Below, piece after piece: positions 4,842 to 6,203 of a stretch of DNA of 6,203 nucleotides. How positions within the stretch are numbered: position 1 is the stretch's first letter; the number at the start of each line of letters is the position of its first letter. A program made the position numbers and the translations under genes. The DNA is taken from NCBI GenBank assembly GCA_003131945.1, contig PKWD01000070.1, positions 2,063 to 8,265 on the forward strand, read 5' to 3'. The notes beneath the pieces were generated by a model, which was given only the letters and a program-made list of their open reading frames with translations, had not been told where the DNA came from and made no database searches. This DNA is from Acidimicrobiaceae bacterium (GTDB taxonomy: Bacteria; Actinomycetota; Acidimicrobiia; Acidimicrobiales; UBA8190).

Positions 4842-6203
4842 GTGTCCGCCCCACACCGCGCAGGGAGGCCGTTGTTGTCGTTCTGGACCACATCGGTCGA
4901 TGCTCCGACGGAGTTCGGTGCGGACCCCGATCCCGGGCCCACAACCGAGCCCGGCGCTCAGATCCCTGGGGATTCGGACGCGGGGACACCCACCTCGGCC
5001 GCACGCCGGAAACCCTGGTGGATGCGGTTGGCCAGACAGATCGGCGTCATCGCCGTGTTCACCCTCCCCTCCGTGGTTCTGTGGTGGCGGGCGTGGAGCG
5101 ACGGAGCGGACTCCACGGTCCGATGCGCCTGTCTCGACCCGGGCCAGCAGGTGTGGTTCCTGGCCTGGCCGGCCTATGCGCTGCGGCACGGACTCAACCC
5201 GGTGTTCTCCACCTGGCTGTGGTCGCCCCACGGCGTCAACCTGTTGTCCAATGCCAGTGCCACGTTGGCCGGCCTCGTCCTCGCCCCGGTGACATGGGCC
5301 TTCGGACCCTTTGTCACCACCACGGTGGCTTTCACTTTGGCCCCGGGCCTGAGCGCCTGGGGATGCTGGTTGGCTTGTCGGCGCTTTGTGTCGTGGTCAC
5401 CGGCATGCTGGGTGGCCGGACTGCTCTTCGGCTATTCGCCCTTCATCGTGCAGAGCGTGGCACAGGGCCACCTGACGGGGGGCTTACTCGTCATCCCCCC
5501 GCTGATCGTCGTGGTCTTGCACGAGATTCTGGTGCGCCGCGAGCGCTCGCCCTGGTGGTGCGGGGTCGCTCTCGGCGTGCTCGTGAGCCTGCAGTTCTTC
5601 ATATCCCAGGAGTACCTGGCGATGACGGCAATGGCTGTGGCGGTGGGACTGGTCGCCGCCGCCGTGATGGCGCCGCGCCGGGCGCGCCAAGCCCTCCCCT
5701 TCGCCCTGCGCGCCTTCGCCCTAGCTGCAGTCGTCACCGCCGTGCTTCTCGCCGCACCTGTCTGGTACATGCTCAACGGGCCGCAGACGATCAAGGGGGC
5801 CCTCTGGTCGGGGACCCAGATCTTCGCCGTCTCGATGCTTTATCAACTGTGGAGCGCCGGGCCCTACCGCGAGCCCTTGTCGTCGTTTCCATCGGCATCT
5901 GGGATCGGGCCGCCTCTGGGGTTCGTGGGCTCCGGTGTGCTGGTGGCGGCGGGCGTCTCGCTGGTCGTGGCATGGCGCCGGCGGGTGGCGTGGGTCGTGG
6001 CCACGGTGGCCATCGTCATCACGGCGTGCTCCTGGGGTGGGGCCATCTTCCTCAGTCAACGTCATCTCGTGACGGCGGGATGGTTGCCGTGGCCGCGGTT
6101 CTGGTACAAGCCCATCCTCGACGACATCCTCCCTGTCCACTTCGCTGTCCTGGCCGATCTGGCCGCCGCCCTCCTCATCGGGATCGGCCTCGGTGCCGCC
6201 GCA
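4842..6203 (+). CDS. Multi-pass membrane protein, probable GT-C-like glycosyltransferase (3' end missing)
   Basis: The frame is open for 454 codons from GTG 4842 to the window edge. Residues 1-60 are soluble, with an acidic Pro/Gly/Asp-rich middle. A basic patch (ARRKPWWMRLARQ) precedes the first membrane helix (about 67-85). The first outer loop carries CLDPGQQVWFLAW, with Asp99 where GT-C enzymes place a catalytic acid, then SPHGVNLLSNASATL (about 128-142). This D-P-x-Q-x-x-W-F and PHGVNLLxN pattern recurs, as I recall, in large actinobacterial membrane proteins annotated as glycosyltransferases or hypothetical. Further motifs are GYSPFIVQSVAQGHL, QFFISQEYLA and, near the edge, a long hydrophobic helix after DDILPVHF. 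I count about nine or ten membrane segments so far. The reaction and substrate are unknown. It is divergent from the glycosyltransferase at 2791-4227. The reading frame is near certain, the GT-C assignment moderate. Confidence 0.88.
   Translation, partial: MSAPHRAGRPLLSFWTTSVDAPTEFGADPDPGPTTEPGAQIPGDSDAGTPTSAARRKPWWMRLARQIGVIAVFTLPSVVLWWRAWSDGADSTVRCACLDPGQQVWFLAWPAYALRHGLNPVFSTWLWSPHGVNLLSNASATLAGLVLAPVTWAFGPFVTTTVAFTLAPGLSAWGCWLACRRFVSWSPACWVAGLLFGYSPFIVQSVAQGHLTGGLLVIPPLIVVVLHEILVRRERSPWWCGVALGVLVSLQFFISQEYLAMTAMAVAVGLVAAAVMAPRRARQALPFALRAFALAAVVTAVLLAAPVWYMLNGPQTIKGALWSGTQIFAVSMLYQLWSAGPYREPLSSFPSASGIGPPLGFVGSGVLVAAGVSLVVAWRRRVAWVVATVAIVITACSWGGAIFLSQRHLVTAGWLPWPRFWYKPILDDILPVHFAVLADLAAALLIGIGLGAAA

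Overview
The window comes from a very GC-rich bacterial genome. The style of the genes (an actinobacterial-type UvrC, the long form of NadA, GC-ending codons, GTG starts, polytopic GT-C-like proteins with disordered Ala/Pro-rich N-termini) suggests an actinobacterium. Acidimicrobiia is my best guess, but this is inferred from protein style, not from a marker gene.

Layout, left to right. (1) 1-434, minus: the N-terminal 144 codons of nadA (quinolinate synthase), cut by the window edge. (2) 435-648: a divergent intergenic region; the nadA Shine-Dalgarno lies in a small GC hairpin. (3) 649-2754, plus: a complete uvrC, the excision nuclease subunit of nucleotide excision repair, with an enlarged central linker, an eroded second HhH hairpin and a C-terminal tail of 7-residue repeats. 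(4) 2755-2790: a 36-bp convergent gap; a hairpin over the uvrC stop may end transcription. (5) 2791-4227, minus: a complete GT-C-fold membrane glycosyltransferase of the GT39/ArnT type. (6) 4228-4841: a 614-bp region between divergent genes, holding a nested inverted repeat and a decayed C-terminal fragment of an IS110/IS116/IS902-family transposase (minus, about 4308-4620). (7) 4842-6203, plus: a large multi-pass membrane protein, probably also GT-C-like, running off the right edge. It begins at GTG 4842 behind a strong Shine-Dalgarno.

nadA and uvrC are housekeeping genes for NAD synthesis and DNA repair, with no functional link visible here. The right half looks like a cell-envelope segment: two multi-pass proteins, each with an acidic motif in the first loop after the first membrane segment, as in polyprenyl-phosphate-sugar-dependent transferases. 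They point away from each other across the transposase remnant.

I found no tRNA, rRNA, CRISPR array, prophage, toxin-antitoxin pair or defence system, and nothing I would call a new biological system. The points most worth a second look are the IS110 remnant and its flanks, the unusual UvrC linker, HhH and tail, and the hairpin over the nadA ribosome binding site.
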